A DNA stretch of 34,907 bases. Source: Chitinophagales bacterium (lineage in GTDB: Bacteria > Bacteroidota > Bacteroidia > Chitinophagales > Chitinophagaceae). Shown here one piece after another: positions 23,852-31,584 of the stretch. The notes beneath the pieces are model-generated. The model was not told the origin of the DNA. It ran no database searches and saw only the letters and a list, made by a program, of their open reading frames with translations. Numbering within the stretch: position 1 is the stretch's first letter; each line of letters begins with the position of its first letter. Location of the stretch: positions 1-34,907 of the forward strand of contig JAATGQ010000184.1 of NCBI GenBank assembly GCA_015654595.1. The letters are read 5' to 3'. Position numbers and translations under genes: made by a program.

Positions 23852-24736
23852 TCATCCGTTAATGAGTACAAGGTAGCACCAGGCAAATGGGGTCGCGACC
23901 AGTAAAGAGTCAAAGCGGTCCAGGAATCCCCCGTGCCCCGGCATGATAGAACCGCTGTCCTTTATACCGGCCATGCGCTTCAGCTTGCTTTCGAGAAGGT
24001 CCCCCACCGTACCCGTGACGGCGGCTACAGCGGCAACGACCATCCAGTGGACCGGCGAATAAAGGCCCCAGCCCGGCGTATTGTAGAGCCAATATCCTAT
24101 CCCGCCCATCGCGGCGACAGCAAGGATCACCCCGCCGCCCGTACCCTCCCAGGTCTTTTTGGGAGAAATGGAAGAGAAAGGCGTCTTCCCGATAAAGGAG
24201 CCTACGATATAGGCCATCGTATCGTTGATCCAGATAGAACCGATGATCATCAGCACCGGGATACAATCCGCAAAGGGTATGGTTGTTCCGTAAAACAGCG
24301 TGCGGAGATTTGTCAGCAAAGCCAGCGGAACGGAGATGTACAGCAGCCCCAGAAACGATCTTCCGATATTTCGCATATTCAGTGTCCGGTATTGCGCGAT
24401 CTCGCCAATGACCAGCAAACAGAGAAAGCCGAGACAACCCCATCTGCCGATGTCATGGATCGAGACTCCCCCGATATGCAATCCGCCATTGGCAAGATAA
24501 AGCATCAGACACCAGCCAGCGACCATCACGCTATACCGGTGAAGACCGGAGATATCATCATACTCTTTATTGATGAGGATAAGGATCTTTTCATATTCGA
24601 TCCAGCATCCGAAATGAACGACAGAAAACAATACAAGAAAACTCCACGGGTGCCACAAAAGCCCTGTCAGCATAACGATCACGAATACGACTGCTGTCAG
24701 CGACCGGGTCTTGAATACAGAAACGTTTAATGCCAT
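23852..24736 (-). CDS. cdsA: Phosphatidate cytidylyltransferase
   Basis: An integral membrane enzyme that makes CDP-diacylglycerol from phosphatidic acid and CTP, the precursor of all phospholipids. The 294-residue chain has about eight membrane segments. The family signature is at the C-terminal end: ESKLKRMAGIKDSGSIMPGHGGFLDRFDSLL as a whole spans about residues 248-278, with the key K-R, K-D, H-G-G and D-R-x-D positions all present. It follows the CPBP protease gene by 17 nt and precedes psd by 33 nt, forming a three-gene leftward unit. Confidence 0.96.
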   Translation of the reverse strand: MALNVSVFKTRSLTAVVFVIVMLTGLLWHPWSFLVLFSVVHFGCWIEYEKILILINKEYDDISGLHRYSVMVAGWCLMLYLANGGLHIGGVSIHDIGRWGCLGFLCLLVIGEIAQYRTLNMRNIGRSFLGLLYISVPLALLTNLRTLFYGTTIPFADCIPVLMIIGSIWINDTMAYIVGSFIGKTPFSSISPKKTWEGTGGGVILAVAAMGGIGYWLYNTPGWGLYSPVHWMVVAAVAAVTGTVGDLLESKLKRMAGIKDSGSIMPGHGGFLDRFDSLLVATPFAWCYLVLING

Positions 24737-24753
24737 GTCGGATAATGTTTGGA

Positions 24754-25659
24754 TTAGTTGCCCATATATTGGTCGAATGCCCCAGCCGGCTCAGGGTATA
24801 CCTTCGAATAACTGGCAGTCGACAATTTACGCATGTATATCAGCAAGCCTACGATTATGAGTAAACTTACCAGGGCCAGCAAAGGCGATACGGCAGGCGA
24901 ACTATCCACCATTGCCGGATCATAACCCGCCGCTACGACCTGTATGCCGTTGAAGAAAGCATGGGCAAGAATGCTCGTCCAAAGGCTCTGGCTATACCAG
25001 AAAGCAGCGCCTAAAAGGATCCCCAGGAACATCCTGGGAAAAAATCCCTGAAACTGCCCATGTACCGCAGAAAAAACAATGCCCGTGGCAACAATACCGG
25101 CCCAGGGGTTTTTGAAGAGCCGGATCAGGATACGCTGAAGCACACCCCTGAAGCAGATCTCTTCACAAATGGCCGGCAATATAGCCATCAGGGTAAGGTT
25201 GATCACGATATCCGAGGGATGGTTGATCTTTACAAAGGCCGCCACCCGCTGATCTGTATCCTGTTCCAACCGAACCATCCAGGCCGGCAAAGGCAGGTGC
25301 TTATTGAGTTCCCCGACCCAGCTTTCAAAGGGGAAACTGGTTATCAGCAACAGAATGCCGATAACATAAAAGATGGATTTTTCTGCTGGCCGAAAGCCAA
25401 AGCTCAACAAGGGCGTGTTCCGGAACGTCTGCTGGGCATAGATCAGCCCCGGGAGTCCGAAAAAGAAAATAGTAAAGATCGCCTGCAGCCATTTGATCTT
25501 GACGATCATAGCAGGATCCGTCGAATGGAGGTCGATAGCACCTTTCGACCCTAGGAATATCGCCGTTACCAGCGAGTAAAAAACAAGTCCGCCTCCGAGC
25601 AAGCCGATAAAGAGCCCCAATTGGGTCCAGGGAGACTGAATTTTAAGGTTGTTGGACAT
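24754..25659 (-). CDS. CPBP family intramembrane glutamic endopeptidase
   Basis: A 301-residue polytopic protein of the Abi/CAAX-protease family. The active-site motifs are E166-E167-X3-R171 (CEEICFRG), F196-X3-H200 (FSAVHGQ) and H233-X3-N237 (HAFFNG), all within membrane segments. There are about eight membrane spans and a short cytoplasmic tail. Bacterial members have varied roles, from bacteriocin immunity to processing of membrane proteins, and I see no bacteriocin gene here. As first gene of the unit with cdsA and psd it may act in membrane or lipid homeostasis, but this is only context. Its upstream neighbour dusB is divergent. Confidence 0.9.
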   Translation of the reverse strand: MSNNLKIQSPWTQLGLFIGLLGGGLVFYSLVTAIFLGSKGAIDLHSTDPAMIVKIKWLQAIFTIFFFGLPGLIYAQQTFRNTPLLSFGFRPAEKSIFYVIGILLLITSFPFESWVGELNKHLPLPAWMVRLEQDTDQRVAAFVKINHPSDIVINLTLMAILPAICEEICFRGVLQRILIRLFKNPWAGIVATGIVFSAVHGQFQGFFPRMFLGILLGAAFWYSQSLWTSILAHAFFNGIQVVAAGYDPAMVDSSPAVSPLLALVSLLIIVGLLIYMRKLSTASYSKVYPEPAGAFDQYMGN

Positions 25660-25690
25660 AAGTTATAAAACTGGCAGCGCCGCCGCCACA

Positions 25691-25722
25691 TTGGGTAAAT
25701 CCGCAATAAGTGCGTAAATTTG
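25691..25722 (+). promoter_or_regulatory. Promoter of dusB
   Basis: TTG at 25691-25693 is followed after 21 nt by TAAATTTG at 25715-25722, a full match. The GTG at 25735 is 12 nt past the box. Confidence 0.7.
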
Positions 25723-25734
25723 GGCTTTTATACC

Positions 25735-26775
25735 GTGATAAACATCGGCAAGATACAAATTCCTGATTTCCCGCTGCTCCTCGCCCCCATGGAAGATGTG
25801 AGCGACCCTCCTTTTCGGTATGTCTGCAAGCAAAATGGAGCCGATCTGATGTACAGCGAGTTCATCTCCAGCGAAGGATTGATCCGGGACGCGATAAAAA
25901 GCAGGGCAAAACTTGACTTTTTCGAGTACGAGCGCCCCTTTGGCATCCAGATCTTTGGCGGCGACGAAGAAGCTATGCAAATGAGCGCCAGGATCGTGGA
26001 CACGGTACAACCCGACCTGGTAGACATCAATTTTGGCTGCCCGGTGAAAAAAGTAGTCTGCAAGGGAGCAGGCGCCGCCGTGCTGAAAGACGTTCCGCTG
26101 ATGACCCGTTTGACCGAAGCCGTGGTAAAAGGCACCAGCCTGCCCGTAACGGTCAAAACAAGACTGGGCTGGGACGACGACTCAAAGAATATTGAAGAGG
26201 TGGCCCTACGGCTCCAGGACGTCGGTATAAAAGCCCTGACCATCCATGGCAGGACCCGCGCCCAACTATACAAAGGCGAAGCCGACTGGACGCTGATCGC
26301 CAAAGTGAAAGAAAATCCCAGGATACATATCCCCATCTTCGGCAACGGCGATATCGACTCGCCCGAAAAAGCCCGACTCTATCGCGACCGCTATGGCGTC
26401 GACGGGATCATGATCGGCCGTGCAGCCATCGGCTATCCATGGATCTTTAACGAAATAAAACATTTCCTGGCAACCGGCGAACACCTACCGCCACCCACGA
26501 TCGAACAGCGTATACAGGCCATCCGTGATCACCTGCTGCGCTCCGTCGAATGGAAGGGCGCCATCGTTGGTATCCTCGAAATGCGCCGCCATTATACCAA
26601 CTACCTCAAGGGTTTCCCCCATATCAAAGAATTCCGCAACCAGCTCGTACAGAAAAAGACCGTAGAAGAGATCGAAGAAGTGCTGCAGCAGGTGCAGCAG
26701 CGCTATACGGGTTTTGTACCCGAACGCGCAGTCGCCAACTTCTCGCAGAATCAGCTGGAAGATTGCGCGTATTAA
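25735..26775 (+). CDS. dusB: tRNA-dihydrouridine synthase, DusB type
   Basis: An FMN-dependent enzyme that reduces uridine to dihydrouridine in tRNA. The GTG at 25735 (MINIGKIQIPDFPLLLAPM) is preferred; a TTG at 25720 overlaps the -7 box. FMN-binding LAPMEDVSDPPFR is at about 16-28. The catalytic Cys102 is in NFGCPVKKVVCKGAG, the substrate-side KTRLGWDD at 141-148, and the phosphate-binding MIGRAAIGYPWIF is about residue 230. The C-terminal helical tRNA-binding domain is complete. tadA follows after 33 nt, pairing two tRNA-modification genes, though tadA also has a promoter-like box. Confidence 0.95.
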   Translation: MINIGKIQIPDFPLLLAPMEDVSDPPFRYVCKQNGADLMYSEFISSEGLIRDAIKSRAKLDFFEYERPFGIQIFGGDEEAMQMSARIVDTVQPDLVDINFGCPVKKVVCKGAGAAVLKDVPLMTRLTEAVVKGTSLPVTVKTRLGWDDDSKNIEEVALRLQDVGIKALTIHGRTRAQLYKGEADWTLIAKVKENPRIHIPIFGNGDIDSPEKARLYRDRYGVDGIMIGRAAIGYPWIFNEIKHFLATGEHLPPPTIEQRIQAIRDHLLRSVEWKGAIVGILEMRRHYTNYLKGFPHIKEFRNQLVQKKTVEEIEEVLQQVQQRYTGFVPERAVANFSQNQLEDCAY

Positions 26776-26793
26776 TGCTTTCCCCATTTCATT

Positions 26794-26801
26794 TACCTTC
26801 G
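26794..26801 (+). promoter_or_regulatory. Possible -7 box for tadA
   Basis: TACCTTCG matches TAnnTTTG at five of six fixed bases, 7 nt before the tadA ATG. No TTG lies at the usual distance upstream. Confidence 0.4.
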
Positions 26802-26808
26802 CATCACA

Positions 26809-27258
26809 ATGAACGACGAATACTACATGCAACAAGCCCTGCGGCAGGCGCAGCAAGCCTTCGACGAAGACGAAGTTCCGATCGGGGCTGTCGTTGTGAT
26901 GAACAATAAGATCATTGCGCGCGGTTATAATCAAACCGAAAAGCTCAACGACTGCACAGCACACGCAGAGATCATTGCGTTGACTTCCGCCTTCAATAAT
27001 CTTGGAAGTAAATACCTCCCCGAAGCCACGCTCTATGTCACCGTAGAACCCTGTCTGATGTGCGCGGGCGCTCTCTACTGGAGCAAGATCGGTCGTGTCG
27101 TCTTTGGCGCGGCAGACGACAAGAACGGCTATCGCCGCGGCGATGCCGGGGCCGCCGTCGAAGGCTGGCCCTTTCATCCCAAAACTATATTGACCGGCGG
27201 GGTGCTTGCGGACGAATGCGTCACCCTGATGCGGGACTTTTTCCGCTCGAAGCGTTAG
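26809..27258 (+). CDS. tadA: tRNA-specific adenosine deaminase
   Basis: A 149-residue zinc deaminase that converts A34 to inosine in tRNA-Arg(ACG). The zinc-site residues are His52 and catalytic Glu54 in AHAEIIAL and Cys82 and Cys85 in VEPCLMCAGALYWSKI. FGAADDKNGYRRG and the C-terminal helix (DECVTLMRDFFRSKR) match TadA rather than cytidine or guanine deaminases. It sits directly downstream of dusB. A 255-nt gap with a weak hairpin and the superoxide dismutase promoter follows. Confidence 0.94.
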   Translation: MNDEYYMQQALRQAQQAFDEDEVPIGAVVVMNNKIIARGYNQTEKLNDCTAHAEIIALTSAFNNLGSKYLPEATLYVTVEPCLMCAGALYWSKIGRVVFGAADDKNGYRRGDAGAAVEGWPFHPKTILTGGVLADECVTLMRDFFRSKR

Positions 27259-27399
27259 ACTTACCTGCTGCGCGCCCACATATAGCGGCAACGCGGCTTA
27301 TGCCAATCACATCCGCGCACCCTCGTACGACGCGGCAGCACATCCGCGCGCCAACATGCCCGTCTCACCCGGTTATGAGCAGCCCGGCCCTTACCCCGT

Positions 27400-27415
27400 C
27401 AAGGCACAGGCCTTG
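27400..27415 (+). terminator. Weak candidate terminator after tadA
   Basis: CAAGGC, a 4-nt loop, then GCCTTG make a 6-bp hairpin. A loosely T-rich stretch follows. The rest of the 255-nt gap holds the 11-bp direct repeat CACATCCGCGC (27308 and 27339) and no credible gene. Confidence 0.3.
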
Positions 27416-27424
27416 CATGTTCCC

Positions 27425-27455
27425 TTTGTCTTCTAACCTTTTTCCTGTAGATTTG
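27425..27455 (+). promoter_or_regulatory. Promoter of the superoxide dismutase gene
   Basis: TTTG at 27425-27428 is followed after 19 nt by TAGATTTG at 27448-27455, a full match. The leader to the ATG at 27514 would be about 50 nt, long for this window, leaving room for control at the RNA level. Confidence 0.75.
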
Positions 27456-27513
27456 TTATCCCTTCAGGCATTGGCACGACATTAAACTTTTTTAATACAT
27501 TTAAACATTCGTT

Positions 27514-28119
27514 ATGGCATTTACACTTCCCGCGCTTCCCTATGCATTTGAAGCATTGGAACCGCATATTGACACGCTTACGATGCAGATCCATCATGGA
27601 AAACATCACCAGGCCTATATCGACAACTTAAATAAGGCTATCGCCGGCACACCCAACGAAGGAAAATCGCTGGAAGAACTGGTTGAAAAGGCCGGTACTA
27701 TAAGCCCCGCCGTTCGCAACAACGCCGGCGGTCACTGGAACCATACTTTCTTCTGGGAAAGCCTGACCCCAGGCGCAGCAGGCGCTCCCGCCGGTAAGTT
27801 AGCCGACGACATCCACACTACCTTTGGCAGCTTCGACGCTTTCAAGGAAAAATTCAACGCCGCTGGTCTTACTCGTTTCGGCAGCGGTTGGGCATGGCTG
27901 ATCGTAAAGGACGGCAAGCTGGAGATCTCTTCTACTCCAAACCAGGACAATCCACTGATGGACGTAGCCGAAGTAAAAGGCACGCCGCTGCTGGGTGTTG
28001 ACGTTTGGGAACACGCTTACTATCTGAAATACCAGAACAAACGCGCCGACTATCTCGGAGCATTCTGGAATGTTGTTAACTGGTCCAAAGTCGCTGAACG
28101 CTACGCGGCCGCTAAATAA
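27514..28119 (+). CDS. sodA: Superoxide dismutase (Mn or cambialistic Fe/Mn)
   Basis: A 201-residue cytoplasmic enzyme that dismutates superoxide. The metal ligands are His27 ([11 protein letters not shown]), His77 (WNHTFFW), Asp163 and His167 (DVWEHAYYL). The outer-sphere residues point to the Mn side: Gly-Gly before HWNH and Gln144 in TPNQDNPLM, where Fe enzymes carry Gln near the second ligand instead. Metal choice is not certain from this. The gene has its own strong promoter and a terminator 21 nt after the stop. Confidence 0.96.
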   Translation: MAFTLPALPYAFEALEPHIDTLTMQIHHGKHHQAYIDNLNKAIAGTPNEGKSLEELVEKAGTISPAVRNNAGGHWNHTFFWESLTPGAAGAPAGKLADDIHTTFGSFDAFKEKFNAAGLTRFGSGWAWLIVKDGKLEISSTPNQDNPLMDVAEVKGTPLLGVDVWEHAYYLKYQNKRADYLGAFWNVVNWSKVAERYAAAK

Positions 28120-28140
28120 GTAAATTCAATTTTCCATAAG

Positions 28141-28165
28141 GCCGGCTCCCAGAGAGCCGGCTTTT
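28141..28165 (+). terminator. Intrinsic terminator after the superoxide dismutase gene
   Basis: An 8-bp perfect G+C-rich stem (GCCGGCTC with GAGCCGGC) closes a 5-nt loop and is followed by TTTTAAATT. Confidence 0.8.
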
Positions 28166-28180
28166 AAATTAAACTCCTCT

Positions 28181-28777
28181 ATGCAAAGATTATCCGGTTT
28201 CCTGTTGCTCACCGCAATTGCTTGCCTTTCTGCCTGTAAAGGACATGATAAGAAAGTCGTGGTCTACGCCAGCAACGCTATCAAAGTCGACGACACTAAA
28301 AAGAATGTGACCGTTGCCAGCGGCGACGGCACCACCCATCACGAACAGGAACTGGACTTCCCCACAGGAGATCCCGTAACGATCGAAGCGCAGACTCCAC
28401 AGGGAAAGACCACCATCAGCGTCACGGACGATGGCCTTTATATCGCCAATCTCAAGAATGACACAGTAATCGGCAGCCAGCAGCACATAGGTTCGGAGGC
28501 GGATAATGGCAAGATCACACAGGATGTTTTAAAGCAAAAGCTCGACAGCCTTCAAAAGCTGTCCATAGGACAGAACGTAAGCGAGGCTAACCATAACTTT
28601 TTCATCGTCCCCGGTAAAACGGTCAAGATCACTTCCGAAACCAAGGCGAGGATCTTTGGCCCCTATACTTCCATCCCTGGCTCCTTTGACGCCGGTTCGG
28701 TCCCCGAAGTATACAAGTTTTATAGTATGAAAGAGATCAGAGAAATTATCGGTAATCTGGAAAAGATGACGAAGTAG
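28181..28777 (+). CDS. Hypothetical lipoprotein
   Basis: A 198-residue protein with a signal peptide and lipobox ending at Cys19 (CLSAC). The mature part is hydrophilic and contains beta-like segments (VVVYASNAIKV, PVTIEAQTPQGKTTISV) and a helical C-terminus (SMKEIREIIGNLEKM). I do not recognise a domain. No -7 box is seen ahead of it, so it may depend on readthrough past the superoxide dismutase terminator or on an atypical promoter. It converges on yidD with a shared terminator. Confidence 0.7.
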   Translation: MQRLSGFLLLTAIACLSACKGHDKKVVVYASNAIKVDDTKKNVTVASGDGTTHHEQELDFPTGDPVTIEAQTPQGKTTISVTDDGLYIANLKNDTVIGSQQHIGSEADNGKITQDVLKQKLDSLQKLSIGQNVSEANHNFFIVPGKTVKITSETKARIFGPYTSIPGSFDAGSVPEVYKFYSMKEIREIIGNLEKMTK

Positions 28778-28796
28778 AGCCCATGGCTCCCCATAA

Positions 28797-28827
28797 AAAA
28801 AAGGCGGTCCTACGGGCTGCCTTTTTT
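28797..28827. terminator. Bidirectional intrinsic terminator between the lipoprotein gene and yidD
   Basis: AAAAAAGGC pairs with GCCTTTTTT, and the inner arms pair further with two wobble pairs, leaving a 3-nt loop. A-tract and T-tract flank it, so it should work in both directions. Confidence 0.85.
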
Positions 28828-28828
28828 A

Positions 28829-29059
28829 TTACGGTACCGGGTCAACCCCATGTCCCCCCCAGGGATGACAGCGCGAGATCCGCCGGATAGCCAGCCACCC
28901 GCCTTTGAATAGACCGTGTTTCTTTAGCGCTTCAACGGCATAATGCGAGCAGGATGGCGTGAACCGGCATTTAGGTCCAAGAAGAGGCGATATACCCCAT
29001 TGATAAATCTTGATCAGAGCGATCAGGGGAAGCCCCACAATACGCCACACTTTTTTCAT
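28829..29059 (-). CDS. yidD: Membrane protein insertion efficiency factor YidD
   Basis: A 76-residue protein with an N-terminal amphipathic or membrane helix, then the family core [19 protein letters not shown] and [13 protein letters not shown], and three conserved Cys. It assists YidC-dependent insertion of membrane proteins. Its ATG overlaps the rnpA stop by 4 nt, the usual rnpA-yidD arrangement, so translation is probably coupled. Confidence 0.95.
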   Translation of the reverse strand: MKKVWRIVGLPLIALIKIYQWGISPLLGPKCRFTPSCSHYAVEALKKHGLFKGGWLAIRRISRCHPWGGHGVDPVP

Positions 29060-29676
29060 GCCGTCTCCTTTAATAATTTTTGTAAAGCTACGGCGATCTT
29101 TTCACTCACCAACTGGTATGCGGGCAGCTCCTTTCCGGTATAAATAAAAAAGACGTCCATTCGCAGCTGCTTTTCGGTCAATTGACGCACCAATGGCGCC
29201 TTCTGCAGCCGGTAAGCTTCGCGTCCAAGCCGCTTTATCCGGTTGCGGTCAACAGCCTTTTTAAAATACCGGCTGCCCGCCCCAAAACCCGCTTGCACCA
29301 CCCCAGCAGCAAGCTTTTCGCCAGCCGCACCACTCGCGCCAGCAGCTATTTCATCCGCCAAAGCCCCGGACTCAAGCGCATCGGACATGCCCGTGACCTC
29401 AGCCGCGTCAACCCCGCCGCCGACAGCCACGCCCGTCGCCAAAGCCATGCCCTCAACCGCACCTTCAACCCCACCGTTCGCACCAGCGTCACCTGTCTGC
29501 CCATTCCCCGAACCGCGCGCTGAATCCCGCGCCGCCGAGGTCTCCTCTAAGGGCCGAACCAAAAAATAAACTCTGTACGGAAATACCGAAAAACTCTTCC
29601 CTTGCTTGAACAGCAACTCGATCCGCTTGCGGCTCTTGAGCTTCTCACGCTTGTTGAAAGTTGATCGCTGCTGCAT
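29056..29676 (-). CDS. rnpA: Ribonuclease P protein component with large Gly/Ala-rich insertion
   Basis: This is the protein subunit that assists the RNase P RNA in tRNA 5' maturation. It has 206 residues, against about 110-135 usually. The N-terminus ([17 protein letters not shown], then [13 protein letters not shown] at 28-40) and the RNR motif region [18 protein letters not shown] (139-156) are standard, and the C-terminus is complete. Between them, about residues 42-126 (29299-29553) are an insertion rich in Gly, Ala, Glu and Asp, with 13 acidic and 3 basic residues by my count, in a normally strongly basic protein. The frame is intact on both sides, so this is not a frameshift artefact in any simple way. 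It lies between rpmH and yidD. Confidence 0.93.
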   Translation of the reverse strand: MQQRSTFNKREKLKSRKRIELLFKQGKSFSVFPYRVYFLVRPLEETSAARDSARGSGNGQTGDAGANGGVEGAVEGMALATGVAVGGGVDAAEVTGMSDALESGALADEIAAGASGAAGEKLAAGVVQAGFGAGSRYFKKAVDRNRIKRLGREAYRLQKAPLVRQLTEKQLRMDVFFIYTGKELPAYQLVSEKIAVALQKLLKETA

Positions 29677-29702
29677 TTTTTTCTACCCCGATTATACCAG
29701 GC

Positions 29703-29733
29703 AAAAAATAGCTTCGGGAAACCCCGAAGCTAT
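29703..29733 (-). terminator. Intrinsic terminator between rpmH and rnpA
   Basis: A perfect 11-bp stem (ATAGCTTCGGG with CCCGAAGCTAT) closes a 4-nt loop and runs into TTTTTTG on the minus strand. rnpA starts 27 nt beyond, so it must rely on partial readthrough or a close promoter; a spaced variant, TATTTTTTG, lies at the T-tract itself. Confidence 0.8.
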
Positions 29734-29790
29734 ACAAATTTTATAGGACCATAAAGGCTGAGGGACAAGCAAAGCTATCCCGTCAACGGT

Positions 29791-29946
29791 CTATTTTAAT
29801 CTTGATTCGTCAGAAACAGTCAGTTTCTTACGACCCTTCTTCCGACGGCTGGCCAGAACCTTACGGCCATTGGCAGTCTGCATGCGCTCGCGGAAACCAT
29901 GAACGCTCTTGCGGCGACGTCTGTGAGGTTGAAATGTGCGTTTCAT
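29791..29946 (-). CDS. rpmH: 50S ribosomal protein L34
   Basis: A 51-residue very basic protein, [20 protein letters not shown] at the start and [15 protein letters not shown] near the end, which is the standard L34 sequence with a short C-terminal extension. It binds 23S rRNA in the large subunit. It has its own promoter with a structured leader and is separated from rnpA by a strong terminator, although the gene order rpmH-rnpA-yidD is conserved widely. dnaA, often beside rpmH in other phyla, is not here. Confidence 0.95.
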   Translation of the reverse strand: MKRTFQPHRRRRKSVHGFRERMQTANGRKVLASRRKKGRKKLTVSDESRLK

Positions 29947-29988
29947 CTAATTAAATTTTTTTAAGTTTCCTAAATTACATTCAAGACC

Positions 29989-30006
29989 ACGGGTCACCAT
30001 ACCCGT
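29989..30006 (-). other. Hairpin in the rpmH leader
   Basis: ACGGGT and ACCCGT form a 6-bp stem with a 6-nt loop, starting about 13 nt after the predicted transcription start. The leader of about 70 nt ends in an A/T-rich run before the ATG. It is a possible site for ribosomal-protein feedback control. Confidence 0.35.
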
Positions 30007-30024
30007 TGCCGGTGAAAGGGACGG

Positions 30025-30032
30025 CAAAATTA
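30025..30032 (-). promoter_or_regulatory. -7 promoter box for rpmH
   Basis: The minus strand reads TAATTTTG, an exact TAnnTTTG match, 78 nt before the rpmH ATG. No properly spaced TTG is seen. Confidence 0.5.
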
Positions 30033-30135
30033 GGAAAAAATGTGTAAAAACAGTGGATTGTGTGCGAAAAATTCCGCAAATCCCCGAAAAAGCTGACCAC
30101 CAGCTTCACCCGCACACGCAATCAAGCATTCCCCC

Positions 30136-30963
30136 TCACACCAAATGCACATGGCCGGAATGCAAGTCCTTCCCATAAAAGATACTTGCATGATTATCAA
30201 AATCTTCCGGGCTATCCGTCGTATAAAACCGCAAATCTCCGCCCTGGCTGCAGCGCCGTTCGATCTCGGGATGCCGCTTCAGATAGTCCACCAGGCTCCC
30301 CGCCACGATCTCCCCCTGCGAGATGATCCTATGCCCCTCCGGCAGCTGGCTGGCTATTTTATCTTTTAAAAGAGGATAGTGCGTGCAGGCCAGAATGACC
30401 GTATCGATCTGGTCGGACTGCGCCAGCAGCTTACCGACATACTGCTTTACAAAATAATCGGCGCCCGGACTGTTGTGCTCGTTGTTCTCGATCAGCGGAA
30501 CCCATAAGGGACAGGCCTGTTGATAAACCCGCACATCGGGAAAGAACTTGGCGATCTCTATAGGATAAGAGCCGGATAAAACGGTTCCTCGCGTTGCAAG
30601 AATCCCAACATTGCCCGTCTGGCTGTACTCGCCGACGACCTCTGTAGTAGGCCGGATCACCCCCAGAACGCGGTTGTCGGGAGCGATGACCGGCAGATCG
30701 TTTTGCTGGATGGTCCGCAGCGCCTTTGCTGAAGCGGTATTACAAGCCAGGATAACCAGCGGGCACCCTTGCTCGAAAAGCCATTTTACGCACTGCAAAG
30801 TATATTGATAGACCGTCTCGAAAGACCGGTTACCATAAGGCGCACGGGCATTGTCGCCCAGATAGACATAGTCGTATTGCGGCAGACGAGCCACCATTTC
30901 TTTCAGTACGGTAAGACCGCCATAACCCGAATCAAAAACGCCGATAGGCTGTTGCGTTGGCAT
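30136..30963 (-). CDS. murI: Glutamate racemase
   Basis: A 275-residue cofactor-independent racemase supplying D-glutamate for peptidoglycan. Motifs are GVFDSGYGGLTV (Asp11, Ser12), VYLGDNARAPYG, the first catalytic Cys74 in ILACNTASAK, and the second, Cys193, with His195 in LACTHYPLL. The length is standard. It follows the ompH pair on the same strand, but a terminator and a -7 box lie between, so it is its own unit. The -7 box is only 4 nt from the ATG, suggesting a leaderless mRNA. The gap of 189 nt to rpmH holds the rpmH promoter. Confidence 0.96.
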   Translation of the reverse strand: MPTQQPIGVFDSGYGGLTVLKEMVARLPQYDYVYLGDNARAPYGNRSFETVYQYTLQCVKWLFEQGCPLVILACNTASAKALRTIQQNDLPVIAPDNRVLGVIRPTTEVVGEYSQTGNVGILATRGTVLSGSYPIEIAKFFPDVRVYQQACPLWVPLIENNEHNSPGADYFVKQYVGKLLAQSDQIDTVILACTHYPLLKDKIASQLPEGHRIISQGEIVAGSLVDYLKRHPEIERRCSQGGDLRFYTTDSPEDFDNHASIFYGKDLHSGHVHLV

Positions 30964-30967
30964 ACTA

Positions 30968-30975
30968 CAAATATA
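30968..30975 (-). promoter_or_regulatory. -7 promoter box for murI
   Basis: The minus strand reads TATATTTG, an exact match, followed by TAGT and then the murI ATG. Its first base is the last base of the upstream terminator's T-tract. Confidence 0.6.
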
Positions 30976-31000
30976 AAAAAGCCGGGACGAAGTCCCGGCT
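30975..31000 (-). terminator. Intrinsic terminator after the ompH pair
   Basis: AGCCGGGAC and GTCCCGGCT form a 9-bp stem with a GAA loop, followed on the minus strand by TTTTTT. It ends the bamA-ompH-ompH unit. Confidence 0.85.
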
Positions 31001-31025
31001 CAATATTATCTGGTATAAAAGAGGA

Positions 31026-31535
31026 TTACTTGATACCCAGCTTCTTCTTTACGAGAGGCAGCAGGTCGTCAGCAGGAGGAGAAACCAGCAGCGCTTCCTT
31101 CGTGATCACATAGCCGTAGCCGTTTTCCTTCGCAACGGTATTAACAGCATCAACAGCTTTCTTCTGGATAGGAGCGATCAACTCCTGTTGCTTCTGCTGA
31201 TACATTTGCTGAGACTGTTGTTGAAAGCCCTGCAGCTTGATGTACATGTCGCTGAGGTTCTTCTTCTTAAGTTCGAGCTGAGCCTTTGTGTATTTCAACG
31301 TATCCTTGGAATTGAGCAGGCTGTCCTGTTCGCTGAACTCTCTTCTCATATCGTCGAATTGTTGACCCAATGCATTCTGATAATCATTGAGTGCTGTGTC
31401 AGCCTTCTTGTACTCAGGCATAGTAGGGATCAGCTCCTGAAGGCTGATAACACCAATCTTGCTCTGTGCTTTTACCGAGTTGCCCGCCACTACCAGGCCC
31501 ATAACCACCGCTACAATGGTAACAATCTTTTTCAT
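31026..31535 (-). CDS. OmpH/Skp-family periplasmic chaperone, second copy
   Basis: A 169-residue exported protein with a signal peptide ending near residue 23 (SVKA-Q). It then has IGVISLQELIPTMPEYKKAD, a long coiled coil rich in Gln, Lys and Leu (about 45-125), and a C-terminal strand region (GYGYVITKEALLVS). Skp-type trimers hold unfolded outer-membrane proteins for the BAM complex. It lies 49 nt after its paralogue and is ended by a terminator. The tail after the core (PPADDLLPLVKKKLGIK) shares the LGIK ending with the other copy, supporting tandem duplication. Confidence 0.9.
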   Translation of the reverse strand: MKKIVTIVAVVMGLVVAGNSVKAQSKIGVISLQELIPTMPEYKKADTALNDYQNALGQQFDDMRREFSEQDSLLNSKDTLKYTKAQLELKKKNLSDMYIKLQGFQQQSQQMYQQKQQELIAPIQKKAVDAVNTVAKENGYGYVITKEALLVSPPADDLLPLVKKKLGIK

Positions 31536-31584
31536 TTGTTGAATGTTATAGTTTTTGTTGTTTTACTGATTTGATATTATACTA

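Noticed and set aside
23933..24730. 265-codon open frame on the + strand
   Set aside because: Antisense to cdsA, which carries its full signature.
26485..27291. 268-codon open frame on the minus strand
   Set aside because: Antisense to dusB and tadA, both with complete catalytic motifs.
27308..27349. 11-bp direct repeat CACATCCGCGC, two copies
   Set aside because: Only two copies, 20 nt apart, in G+C-rich spacer; not a CRISPR or transposon end.
29182..29569. Pro/Ala-rich open frames on the + strand inside rnpA
   Set aside because: They are the reverse complement of the Gly/Ala-rich insertion and have no start context or homology.
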